A DNA stretch of 64,000 nt from NCBI RefSeq assembly GCF_021155775.2, contig NC_060233.1:26949456-27013455 (forward strand), given 5' to 3'. Under the pieces are notes generated by a model that did no database searches, was not told where the DNA came from, and saw only the letters and a list, made by a program, of their open reading frames with translations. Positions 11,914 to 21,250 of this stretch are shown here, piece by piece; position 1 is the first letter of the stretch; every line of letters begins with the position of its first letter. Made by a program: the position numbers and the translations under genes. The DNA comes from Neodiprion pinetum (taxonomy: Eukaryota; Arthropoda; Insecta; Hymenoptera; Diprionidae).

Positions 11914-12285
11914 GTCAATTTTACGCACCATTTTCCCTGATGCATCACTCAACCTGACGATGTCCTGTTACGGACATCAATACTTCACCTATAGAACGAG
12001 ACTGTACGATCCTAGTATTCATTACATGTAGAAATATCGAGTCATTTTTACGCACCATTTTCCCCGATGCATCACTCAACCTGACGATGTCCTGTTATGG
12101 ACATCAATACTTCACCTATAGAACGAGACTGTACGATCCTAGTATTCATTACATGTAGAAATATCGAGTCATTTTTACGCACCATTTTCCCCGATGCATC
12201 ACTCAACCTGACGATGTCCTGTTATGGACATCAATACTTCACCTATAGAACGAGACTGTACGATCCTAGTATTCATCACATGTAA
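11914..12285 (+). repeat. 127-bp tandem repeat, three units, in unit A
   Basis: Units start at 11,914, 12,041 and 12,168, exactly 127 bp apart, with nearly identical sequence. Each contains gatgcatcactcaacctgac, and a perfect small hairpin gatgtcc-tgttat-ggacatc (7-bp stem, 6-nt loop; the first unit has a C in the loop). The period is not a multiple of three, so the recurring 62-codon frame (MDINTS...) is a by-product of the repeat and not a protein. Confidence 0.9.
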
Positions 12286-12309
12286 TAATCCTACAACGAA
12301 AAGACAAGT

Positions 12310-13185
12310 CGTTAATCACTGTCCAGAGTCGTAATTTCTTTGCTGGGCAGTTCCTTTAGTTCTGATACTCCATCAAAAATATTTTTGGAATTCCTCTCTT
12401 CTATTCATTTCACGGAACCTGCAATTCCTATTCAAGTCGCACTGATTTGCCTTGAAAAATGCCATTGCTTGTCGCTAACTCTGCGTAGACTCTTCCGACT
12501 TGGATACCCGACGACTGCTTTGTGTTATTTTTGCACCATCTTCGGTGCGAATATGTCGATGCCTTCATTTGCTAGCCATACCGATAATTTTCCGTGCGGG
12601 TATGTATGAGATGCATATCCCAACTCACTATCACCTCCATTAAAGATTGCCTACCTTGCATCCTGTGATATAAGATGTAGCTCTGACGTAATTATTCCTT
12701 GGTGGATAAGCTTTATGAAAAACGGAATGATTGCCGATGAGCTGATCGTGCCTAATATCCAACCATGAACGATGCAAAATGAATTTTATTCTATCTATTC
12801 TTCAAAGGCGATGGGTTTGCCATTGAATAGTACCCGATGTCATTGTTCGGATTGAAAAAGCCAATATCCTTGGACACCATCATGCGTGTATCCCAAACTT
12901 TTCTATATTCAGGATCGCGAAGGAGGTCGTATAAAGTATCTGGGAAAACACCAGGAAATCTTGTCTTGATTTTAGCAGTCCTGAAGCTAGTCTCAGACAC
13001 TTTTTTAGTTCAGATCGAAAGATCTGGTTTATTGTAATCTAACAACGTCCTCTTATTGATGTCGTCGTACAGTTACTTCAGTTTTTCAAAGTCTTCATCC
13101 TCCGCTATCCTGACAACTCTCACGTCCATCATAACTGGTTTCTATGCATAAACTTCTTCATCTGCGATATTGCATTATGAGGACA
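12310..13185 (-). pseudogene. STARD10-like START-domain processed pseudogene, copy A
   Basis: Read on the minus strand, this is a colinear, intronless but broken match to START-domain lipid-transfer proteins of the STARD10/PCTP-like group. In order: an N-terminal phrase ending RIAEDEDFEKLK (about 13,080), TLYDLLRDPEYRKVWDTRMM (about 12,900), NNDIGYYSMANPSPLKNR (about 12,810), then after a frame shift HRSWLD and NHSVFHKAYPPRNNYVRATS (about 12,730), YITGC, a further shift, and HGKLSVWLANEG and IFAPKMVQK (about 12,560), with a weak C-terminal tail. Stop codons (after FEKLK, after DLSI and in MVQK*HK) and at least two frame shifts make it non-functional. Lack of introns over the whole START domain suggests it came from a spliced mRNA. 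Active relatives bind phosphatidylcholine/ethanolamine; this copy does nothing as protein. Confidence 0.85.
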
Positions 13186-13306
13186 TGGCCACTGATATAT
13201 CTAGACACGAAACTGCGGTTGCTCTCCCTCCGCAGCCTCTGCATCCTTTATTTCTTGGTTCTGTCCAAGGTTCCGGAAGCCACTTGTAACGGGCATCCGT
13301 AAGGCC

Positions 13307-13665
13307 ACATTAAGGTTTCTCGGATAATTGGTCGTTTTTGATTCTATATTTTTTTTTTTGTTATTTTCGATAACGCGAAGAGAAACTGGTGAATTATGGT
13401 CTTTTGGTTTTGTGTGACACCGCCATGACAAAATGTATTCTTTTATTTCATTTTTTTAACCAGCGTGTATTTATCGAGTGCCTCTTTCTCTCTCCCAAAA
13501 TCACCCCGCCCCTCTCTGCGGTACTGAGCTACCCAGCATATTAGACGAAACTCAGCGAAGATTAAGATTTCGAGACGTGTTGATCACGCCTGGCTCGCAA
13601 TAGAATCTCGCGACATCTTTTTTGAAGGTCCATCTTTTTTCCAGTTCACATCGCGGGCCGTCAAT
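13307..13665 (+). repeat. Tail segment duplicated at 20.9-21.25 kb
   Basis: Contains gataacgcgaagagaaactg, cacaccgccatgacaaaat-type sequence, gtactgagctacc and gacgtgttgatcacgcctgg. All recur in the same order at about 20,930-21,250 with small changes. It directly follows unit A and also follows the last repeat unit, so it is probably the right flank of the amplified segment. Confidence 0.75.
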
Positions 13666-15682
13666 TTATCGTAAGGCGGTGAGTTCTCGGTAACTTCCGG
13701 GGATGGCTGAGGTGCAATAAAAATCCCCGTCGCAAATTGGCGCCAAACGTGGGGCCATTGGAAATTTCAGTTATAAATTTCCGAGTAAGATAGTGGCGTT
13801 GTGCGCTTCGAAAATTTCAAAATTTCGGGTTGGTAACGGATAGCGGTCACGAAAAGTACACAACAGCGGTCGGATAATAACAGGAGAGAAAGGTCGCGAC
13901 ACACCTCGGTCCAGTTTGTCGACGTCATGGGATTACAGCAATACGATTTCTGAAACGTAGCAAGAAATAAAATTGTATACAAAGGGTGGAAAATAACACC
14001 GAATATTGCGGCTTACAACTAAAGCTACGATGTCACGAATGTACCGGTTGGTAAATAAACACACCGCTTATAGTCGCGCAGCCATTTTCCGCTTACGTTA
14101 GCATAAGATTGCCTGCAATTATCGCGTGTTCTTTTGCTTTTTGATTTTGTTTAAAATATTGCTTTCTGATATATTTTTTACGTTCTCCGTGGTCTCTCTA
14201 TTTTTGTTCTGTTATCTTATTTTCAGCATTGTGGTTGACTTCTTTTTTGTCACGGGTGAAACAATATTTTTTTTCAGCCCGAGTCTTTTAAGTTCCTTTA
14301 GCTTTGTTTGTTTGAATGATTTTGAGTTTGGTTATGCTTTTGTTTGGTTGGTTTTGATTTTGGCAATCTCGTAATAACAATTGCATTCGTGCGAGTAATC
14401 ACCTCTCTCTCACTTTCTGATGATACTTTCTTTTGATAACGAATTGAGCTAATGATTTTTTTTTTTTTTTTTGAGATCCCATCTCGTGTAATATTGCTTG
14501 CGATCAGACTCTACCTACGGCTTCCTTCTTACGGTGGGATTAATTTTTACTCGGCGTGCTTATACCTTTTGCTACTAATTTCCTTTTTCGTGCGGGACAC
14601 GACTGAGAAAATCTAACCGATTTCGTATCTCAAGTTAACTTGAACGCGGTTCCATTTTCCACCGTAAACCGATTTCAGGGGAAACTGGGAAGAGGCTTCC
14701 CCGATTCTAGGTTAGCGACACGGACTCGAACATCCCATAATCGAGTTGCGATGGGAGACCAATAGTTGGGTGACGTCACTGATATATAACTACACTGGAT
14801 TGGACATAATCGCGGTGCAGCGAGACCAATTAAGCGGTAGCCATTTTGTAGAGATTCTTGTCACTTCGGATATATATAATATACATACACAATTACACAC
14901 ATATAATCAAAGTTCACGTGAGCGCGGACAGTTGGGAGTAATTTCAATTGTTGTTAAAATGGAAACTTATAGTGACAATTATTGTGACAATAATAGCTGG
15001 ATACGTTTTTTGCAATACAAGAAAAAAAAAGATTGTGGACGATCATTTTACAAGTGAGTATACAACGCTGAAGCGTTTTGCAAATGACAACTTGTAGAGG
15101 TTATGTCAAAATACAAATTATTTAATAATTATATTTATCGAGTATTATAGCGTACGAATCGTGTAAGTAAAAATTCACAATATTTGAATTATCAACCGAT
15201 CTTATTATAATTGAAACTGAGAACTCAGGTATTATTGACTCAGTGATTGAATGATAAATCGATGTGTTTGGTTGAAAATTTTTTTTACACATCTTAAGCT
15301 CCACTTTGATGAACAATGAATGGTAATTCCCTAACGGTTGAATTGGTGTTATACAAATTTTTGAATAATCCGTACGGAACTCAGCCCATCACAGAGTAAA
15401 GGATAATGGACGGTAACTTCTCCGAATTGAAAACTTCTTTTGAATATCAAGAAAAATCCGGCTTAAATACAAGTTTTTCGTCATATTAGTAAATGATCTT
15501 TTGCATCATATAATTGTAAATAATATTATACTTCCGAAAAAGTGTTTTATTTTTCATTTAACGCATCAAACGTTATTTTACACACCAAAGCATTTTTTTT
15601 TTGTGACGAATATGTCGTTGGATCTAAATAGCTTATATTACGCAATTCAAATCTTGCGCGCTTTTTGTGACAACTTTCCCTA
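13666..15682 (+). other. Probable leader of a decayed LTR retroelement
   Basis: At 13,738-13,760 the sequence ttggcgccaaacgtggggcc resembles a retroelement primer-binding site. The DNA before it carries a possible LTR end (gcaataaaaatccccgtcgc). No LTR pair could be matched by eye. The remainder up to the gag-like fragment is AT-rich with T tracts and no supported gene. Confidence 0.35.
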
Positions 15683-15990
15683 GAAGATGGCGGAAATTCA
15701 GCTGTTCAATTGCTAGATTTAGCGTTTAAAAACTTGCGTCCCGAAATCCACGAAGTCCTGAGGAGAAGGGAAATTCGAAATTGGTGCGAATTGATCTACC
15801 TCGCGATCGAGCGGGAACGAAATCTCACGCTGTTTCGCGAGTATGGTTCTCCACCCACGCCGAAAGAATCGTTCATTAGCGAATTAGCGTGTCGATAGAA
15901 ACCCGCAGCAGCCCGAGGTTCCGCAGGATTGCCGCAATTGCCGAACCGGACGTAGAGAAGACGATGGCGCAGACAATGGAGAAGTTGATC
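15683..15990 (+). pseudogene. Ty3/gypsy-like gag fragment (decayed)
   Basis: The frame from 15,710 reads LDLAFKNLRPEIHEVLRRRE, then a Trp-containing helix and ERERNL, typical of retrotransposon capsid sequences. A stop at about 15,896 is followed in frame by a Pro/Gln-rich stretch with CRNC, which may be the remains of a zinc knuckle. No intact gag and no protease follow. The element is a dead relic inside the collagen intron. Confidence 0.55.
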
Positions 15991-16129
15991 GAGACTCAGA
16001 TAAAGGTTCTAGAGAAAAGATTGATGAAGGTAGCGGTAGCAGTCCGGAAATGAAATCGGTAAATCGGTATCGCCGAAGCAACCTGCGCGCGAGCAAGTCG
16101 AGATACGGCCGCGTCAGCTGATCGGCTAG

Positions 16130-16380
16130 CGATGCGCGCGCCGCGCGCCGTACAGTTTCATTGGATAAGAATTGGGTCCTACTTCGCGGAACACTCGATT
16201 TACGTACAGAGAAGCGCGCCGATTGATCAGCGGAATTATCTCGTTTCTCGAAAAGTACAAGAGGCGATTTATGAAGAGATGGATCGTATGCTCCCGGATG
16301 GGGTAAGCGAATCATGCCAAACTTCGTGGTCAACACCGATTGTGATCGATGATTGTGTTTTTTTCCCTGGAGCCTTGTTA
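16130..16380 (+). pseudogene. Ty3/gypsy-like reverse transcriptase N-terminal fragment (decayed)
   Basis: The plus frame contains QRSAPIDQRNYLVSRKVQEA, EMDRMLPDGV and SWSTPIV, in the order of the segment just upstream of and at the start of the reverse-transcriptase domain in Ty3/gypsy elements (compare the usual 'M...G(V/I)IEPS.SPWSSPVVLV' pattern). Similarity stops abruptly at about 16,350 and no catalytic YxDD region follows, so an internal deletion removed most of pol. An antisense 150-codon frame over the same DNA is a shadow. Confidence 0.6.
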
Positions 16381-16692
16381 GATAATTTCAGGTACCATAG
16401 CGAGACTGAGCACTCACCTCGGCGGACTTGGCGTTGGAAAGGGGAGCAGTGGTCAACGGATCGAAACAGGGTATACGTCTCATAGATATTATGGTCGATC
16501 CATAATTTTTTTTGTTCTTCTATTTATGGGCTCACTTTGAATCGTTGAATAAAGCGCAATGGCGTTTAGTTACCTTAAGCTGGTGGTCACCTCGCGGAGT
16601 TCGGCTCGCAGGATGCAGCGCTGGCGCTCTGACACCCCACGTTCCGTCCAGGGAGGCGGGAGTTGTAATGAGGAATGTTGGATGCCCGTTAG

Positions 16693-17280
16693 AAGTGGCT
16701 CCCGGAACCCTGGGCAGAATCAAACGTAAGGGATTTCCGAGATCGAGTAGCGAAATATTCGCAAAAGAGCGCCAGAACTGGAGTCACGCATCCGAAATTC
16801 CGAGAGGGGACATTGTAGCGAATAGCGACTAAGATAATTCAGGCTTTTTGTTTCTTTTTGTTTTTCGAGTATCAACGCATCAAGCAGGAAGTCAGCAACC
16901 AAGTCGTGGAAATTGCGGAGCGTCGGAACAGCGACGGTTTCGAAGGAAGGATGTCGAGGCTGCGGAGGGGGAGACAACGAAGATCCCTGCATCGCGGGAA
17001 TCCAAGGCGGACGCGATTCCCGCTGGCGGCCGGCGCGCCGCAGCCTCGCACGCTCGCCCCGCCAACAGCTGACCGACGAATCTGCGAAGGACGGACTAGC
17101 GAGGAGGGAGCACCACCCCGCTCACCGCCAAGACCTCATGGAGCTGCGCGGAGGAAGAAATTGCGATCCAGCCCTAAGTTCTGCGCCACGATGCTACGAC
17201 ATTTGCGCGCCGAGTTGCGCGATATACGAAATCGATGACGGATCGGTTGTTGCGTATTCTTGCGGATATGACGTTACATA
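16693..17280 (+). repeat. GC-rich left module of repeat unit B
   Basis: Near-identical to 10,391-10,980. The Arg/Pro-rich plus frame is longer here (16,858-17,238, 126 codons; contains SRLRRGRQRRSLHRGN), and a second frame is also open. Conservation between copies reflects recent duplication more than selection. No domain recognised. Confidence 0.5.
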
Positions 17281-18202
17281 GGAAGTAGCGTAACGAAATC
17301 GGTGTTGCGGCTGGTCGACGATTTCAAAAATCACTCTATTGCACGATTGTGCGAAATAGTGGCGCGAGACAATTTGCGATCACGATTTTGGTTTTTTTTT
17401 TTATTTCCACGACGTTGGCAAGGATTCGCGAGGGGATAGGGGATTTCGTCTTCTGGATGTTGAACGATAAGCGCTGCTGATATTCTTGCGATCGAATTTT
17501 GAGAGCGATTGAGCGAAGGCTTGTCGGATGAATGATAGCCGTTTTGGAATTTGCGTGTCGAAAAATACTCGGAATTCGTTTGCCGATTCTTTCGCTCAGT
17601 GACCGTAGCATGGTTGAGAAGATTTTGAGTATTCGAGAATGTTGTGTAGAGTCACGGGCTTGAGCCGATTCTTTCTTCTTTTGGAAATTACGTACAGCCT
17701 GAATTTCGCTGTACAGGGTCGAGATGCGGTATCGTGTCTTACAGTGTCACCTCTCGAGTAGGTAGCTTATTGTCGGGGGTGAGCGCTCGGTTTGGCGGTA
17801 CGACTTTTTAACTTTGGGTTGGTGGTGATACTGATTGAGTTTCGGATGCGTTGCGATAAGCCTCGCTAAATTAAGGTTAAGACAAGTGTCATTTTGAATG
17901 TTAATTAGTGTTGCGAATAGCGCTGTAGTTTAGTAGAGTACGATCGCGGTTAGCGCGTCGAATAAATATTTTGTTTTTGGTTTTTGCCCTTTTGTTTACC
18001 ATTCAGCGTGCGGCTAGCGCAAGTTTTATGTTGTTTTTTTAAATTTTTTTATTTGTTTCGAAATAACAGGACTAAGATGTCTTGATGATCAAAACTCAAA
18101 TAATGTTAATTAGGGACTTAGAAGATTCATTATCGACATTGATAACATTGTGTATATCTGTATTGTTTGAAGCGAAAGAGATATTGTTTCGTTGCGAACT
18201 AA

Positions 18203-18573
18203 GTCAATTTTACGCACCGTTTTCCCCGATGCATCACTCAACCTGACGATGTCCTGTTATGGACATCAATACTTCACCTACAGAACGAGACTGTACGATC
18301 CTAGTATTCATTACATGTAGAAATATCGAGTCATTTTTACGCACCATTTTCCCCGATGCATCACTCAACCTGACGATGTCCTGTTATGGACATCAATACT
18401 TCACCTACAGAACGAGACTGTACGATCCTAGTATTCATTACATGTAGAAATATCGAGTCATTTTTACGCACCATTTTCCCCGATGCATCACTCAATCTGA
18501 CGATGTCCTGTTATGGACATCAATACTTCACCTATAGAACGAGACTGTACGATCCTAGTATTCATCACATGTA
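18203..18573 (+). repeat. 127-bp tandem repeat, three units, in unit B
   Basis: Units start at 18,203, 18,330 and 18,457, spaced 127 bp as in unit A, with the same gatgtcc/ggacatc hairpin. The equal unit number in A and B suggests the array existed before the larger duplication. Confidence 0.9.
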
Positions 18574-18599
18574 ATAATCCTACAACGAAAAGACAAGTC

Positions 18600-18752
18600 G
18601 TTAATCACTGTCTAGAGTCGTAATTTCTTTGCTTGGCGCTTCCTTTAGTTCTGATTCACCAACAAAATTATTTTTGGAATTCCTCTCCTCTATTAATTTC
18701 ACGGAATCTGCAATTCTTATTCGACACGCACTGATTTTCCTCGAAAAATGCC
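18600..18752 (-). pseudogene. STARD10-like pseudogene copy B, C-terminal tail remnant
   Basis: Matches the part of unit A (about 12,320-12,470) that on the minus strand encodes the weak C-terminal tail of the START pseudogene. It is cut off at 18,752, where the 123-bp foreign segment begins. Confidence 0.6.
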
Positions 18753-18875
18753 ATCGTTTGGTTATGATTTGTTACGTCACGTTGCACGGATTCGCACGTC
18801 AAACGCAGGTAACGCGGAATTATAAATGTGGAATCGATGAACGATCTACGATTTGCTGCAGGAAGTGTTCACTGA
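18753..18875 (+). repeat. 123-bp segment nearly identical to 25,033-25,155
   Basis: From atcgtttg to gttcactga. I count one difference in 123 bases from the copy at 25,033-25,155. At 25 kb the segment runs straight into a CACTGAG MITE. Here the same six MITE bases (cactga) are followed at once by START pseudogene sequence. The identity is higher than between the surrounding repeat copies, so the exchange is recent. Confidence 0.9.
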
Positions 18876-19190
18876 ACAAGCCAATATCCTTAGACTCAAT
18901 CATGCTGGTATCTCAAACTTTTCTATATTCAGGATCGTGAAGGAGGTCGTATGAAGTATGTGGTAAAACATCAGAAGATCTTGTCTTCGTTCTAGCAGTC
19001 CTTAAGCTCGTCCCAGACACAGTTTTAATCCAGAGCTAAAGATGAGGTTTGTTGTATCCCAACCTCTACTCATTGTTGTCATTGTAAAGATGCTTTAGCT
19101 TTTCAAAGTCTTTATCCTCCACTATCCTGACAACTCCCCCGTCCATTATAATTGGTTTCTGTGCATAACCTTTACCATATTCGATATTGC
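18876..19190 (-). pseudogene. STARD10-like START-domain pseudogene, copy B, N-terminal part
   Basis: The minus strand contains GGVVRIVEDKDFEKLKHLYN (about 19,100) preceded by YAQKPIIMD, and further on sequence matching the EYRKVWDT and ESKDIG region, with frame shifts. The half downstream of the SKDIG region is missing. The N-terminal phrase is better preserved than in copy A. Confidence 0.8.
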
Positions 19191-19685
19191 ATAATGAGGA
19201 GATGGCCACTGATATACACTCAACAAACGTTTTGCGTCTCTTCGAAAAAACGGCATAGCCCAACTGACCGCCAGCCGTCCGCCTTGGATTCCCGCGATGC
19301 AAGGATCTTCGTTGGCTCTTCCTCCACAGCCTCTGCATCCTTGATTCCTAATTCCTAATTAGTGTTACGATTAGCGCTGTAGTTTAGTCAAGGACGATGG
19401 GGGTTAGCGCGTTGTGTCATATTTTGTTTTAAGTTTTTGCCCTTCTGTTTAACATTAAGAGTGTGACCAGCGCGAGTGAGATCAACGTTTCTTGGATAGT
19501 TGATTGTTCTTGAATTTATTTATTTTTATTTTCTTAGTTTTATTTGAAGTAACTGGACTAGAATGTCTTGATCAAAACTTATATAATGTTAAATACGAAC
19601 TTAGAAGAGTTGTTATCTACATTGATAACATTCTGTTAGACTATAGTCTTCAAGGCTCAAGAAATATTATTTTATTCGGAGCTAA

Positions 19686-19801
19686 ATCAATTCTACACAC
19701 GACTTTCCCCAGTGCATCACTCAACCTGACGATGTCCTGTTATGGACATCAATACTTCACCTACAGAACGAGACTGCACGATCCTAGTATTTATCACATG
19801 T
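19686..19801 (+). repeat. Single 127-bp-type unit in copy C
   Basis: One unit containing gtgcatcactcaacctgacg and the gatgtcc-tgttat-ggacatc hairpin. The start is more diverged than in A and B. Confidence 0.85.
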
Positions 19802-19829
19802 AGAAAATCCTACAACGAAAAGACAAGTC

Positions 19830-20690
19830 GTTAATCACTGTCCAGAGTCGTAATTTCTTTGCTGGGCGCTTCCTTTAGTTTTGATTCTCCGTCAAGAATA
19901 TTTTTGGAATTCCTCTCTTCTGTTCATTTCACGGAACCTGCAATTCCTATTCAAGACGCACTGATTTGCCTTGAAAAATGCCATTGCTTGTCGCTAACTC
20001 TGCGTAGACTCTTCCAACTTGGATACCCGACAACTGCTTTGTGTTATTTTTTGCACCATCTTCGATGCAAATATTTGGATCCCTTCATTTGCTAGCCATA
20101 CCGATAATTTTCCGTGCGGGTATATGTATGTGATGCATATCCCAACTCACTGCCACCTCCATTAAAGATTGCCTACCTTGCATCCTGTGATATAAGATGT
20201 AGCTCTGACGTAATTATTCCTTGGTGGATGAGCTTTGTGAAAAACAGAATGATTGACGATGAGCTGTTCGTGCCTAATATCCAACCATGAACAATGCAAA
20301 ATGAATTTTATTCTATCTATTCTTCAAAGGCGATGGGTATGCCATTGAATAGTACAAGAAATCTGAGATTGAAACCCCGATTTGTTGGGATTGAAAAAGC
20401 CAATATCCTTGGACTCAATCTCGCATGTATCCCAAACTTTTCTGTATTCAGTTAAAACATCAGGAAATCTTGTCTTGATTTCAGCAGTACTTAAGCTCGT
20501 CCCAGGCATAGTTTTAGTTCAGATCGAAAGATCTGGTTTATTGTAATCCAACCTCTATTCATTGTTGTCATTGTGAAGTTGCATTAGCTTTTCAAAGTCT
20601 TTGTCCCTTTCTATCCTGACAACTCTCCCGTCCATTATAACTGGTTTCTGTGCATAAACTTCTTCATCTATGATATTGCATAATAAGGAC
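19830..20690 (-). pseudogene. STARD10-like START-domain processed pseudogene, copy C
   Basis: Same extent as copy A. The minus strand shows EEVYAQKPVIMDGRVVRI (about 20,640), IKTRFPDVL, EYRKVWDT, ESKDIGFFNPN, then SWLD and NHSVFHKAHPPRNNYVRATS (about 20,260), YITGC and the C-terminal region. It has its own lesions: a deletion removing the TLYDLL segment, an insertion after FFNPN, and stops. The independent lesions in A, B and C show decay after duplication. Confidence 0.83.
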
Positions 20691-20760
20691 ATGGCCACTG
20701 ATATATCGATACAAGAAACTGCGGTTGCTCTCCCTCCGCAGCCTCTGCATCCTTTATTCC

Positions 20761-21250
20761 TTATCCCTAATCAATGTTACGATTCGGGCTGTAGTTAAGT
20801 CGAGGACGATCGCGGTTAGTTACCATTTTACCATTTTTTTTTACCATTAAGAGTGCGGCTAGCGCAAGTAGGATCAAGATCTCTTGGATAGTTGATTGTT
20901 CCCGATTTTATGTTATTTTTTTTTTTTTTGTTCTGTTTATTTTATCTTTGTTATCGCGAAAAACGACTGGTGAATGATTATCTTTTGTTTTTGTGTAACA
21001 CCGCCATGTCAAAATATATTCTTTTATTTCAATTTTGTTAACTAGCGTGTGTTCATCGAGTGTCTCTTTCTCTCTCCCAAAATTACCCCTCTCATCTCCG
21101 CGGTACTGAGCTACCGAGCATATTAGCCGAAGCTAAGCGAAGATAAAGATTTCGAGGCGTGTTGACCACGCCAGGCGCCCAACAAAATCTCGTGATATCT
21201 TTTTTTTAAGGTCTAGTTTTTTTTCCAGCTTACATCGCGAGCCGCCAAAT
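20761..21250 (+). repeat. Right flank of the repeat array, second copy of the 13.3-13.66 kb tail
   Basis: Contains the fourth 'cggctagcgcaag' module, then gttatcgcgaaaaacgactg, gtaacaccgccatgtcaaaa and gcgtgttgaccacgccaggc, matching 13,307-13,665 in order. Confidence 0.75.

Larger units (their letters stand above)
10373..13306 (+). mobile_element. Composite repeat unit, copy A (inverted ends, carries START-domain pseudogene)
   Basis: About 2.9 kb. It begins gatgcccgttacaagtggct and ends with the inverted match agccacttgtaacgggcatc (13,278-13,297). The inverted similarity extends inward: ctccgcagcctctgcatcc at about 13,225-13,245 is the inverse of ggatgtcgaggctgcgga near 10,643. Order of modules: GC-rich left module (10,391-10,980); spacer; 'gattagcgcgtcg/gtgcggctagcgcaag' module (11,610-11,740); 127-bp tandem array; START-domain pseudogene on the minus strand; inverted left-end remnant. 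Copy B repeats the same order with high identity. Long inverted ends plus captured host sequence suggest a DNA transposon of the Mutator (Pack-MULE) kind, but no transposase is seen, so the class is inference. Confidence 0.65.
16676..19350 (+). mobile_element. Composite repeat unit, copy B
   Basis: Starts ttggatgcccgttagaagtg and repeats the module order of copy A: GC-rich block, spacer, the 'gtgcggctagcgcaag' module (about 17,900-18,030), three 127-bp units, START-domain remnants, and an inverted left-end remnant (19,240-19,345; includes cttggattcccgcgatgcaa, the inverse of the left-module phrase at about 16,994). Differences from A: the middle of the START pseudogene is missing and a 123-bp foreign segment sits in its place (18,753-18,875). 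Confidence 0.65.
19351..20760 (+). mobile_element. Composite repeat unit, copy C (lacks left module)
   Basis: Starts with the 'aattagtgttacgattagcg' module, joined directly to the inverted end of copy B. Then a single 127-bp unit (19,686-19,801), the START pseudogene, and a short inverted left-end remnant ending at cctctgcatcctttattcc. It lacks the GC-rich left module. A fourth copy of the 'gcggctagcgcaag' module follows at about 20,768-20,885, so the array is partly tandem. Confidence 0.6.

Noticed and set aside
13278..13297. TGTAACGGGCATC as the start of an LTR whose end is GATGCCCGTTACA at 10.39 kb
   Set aside because: The inverted similarity runs on for roughly 100 bp past the TG...CA ends into the left module, which fits inverted termini of one element better than a pair of direct LTRs. 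Not fully excluded.
12097..18574. Recurring 62-codon frames (MDINTSP...) as a small protein family
   Set aside because: They arise from a 127-bp tandem repeat whose period is not a multiple of three; each frame just spans one repeat and part of the next.
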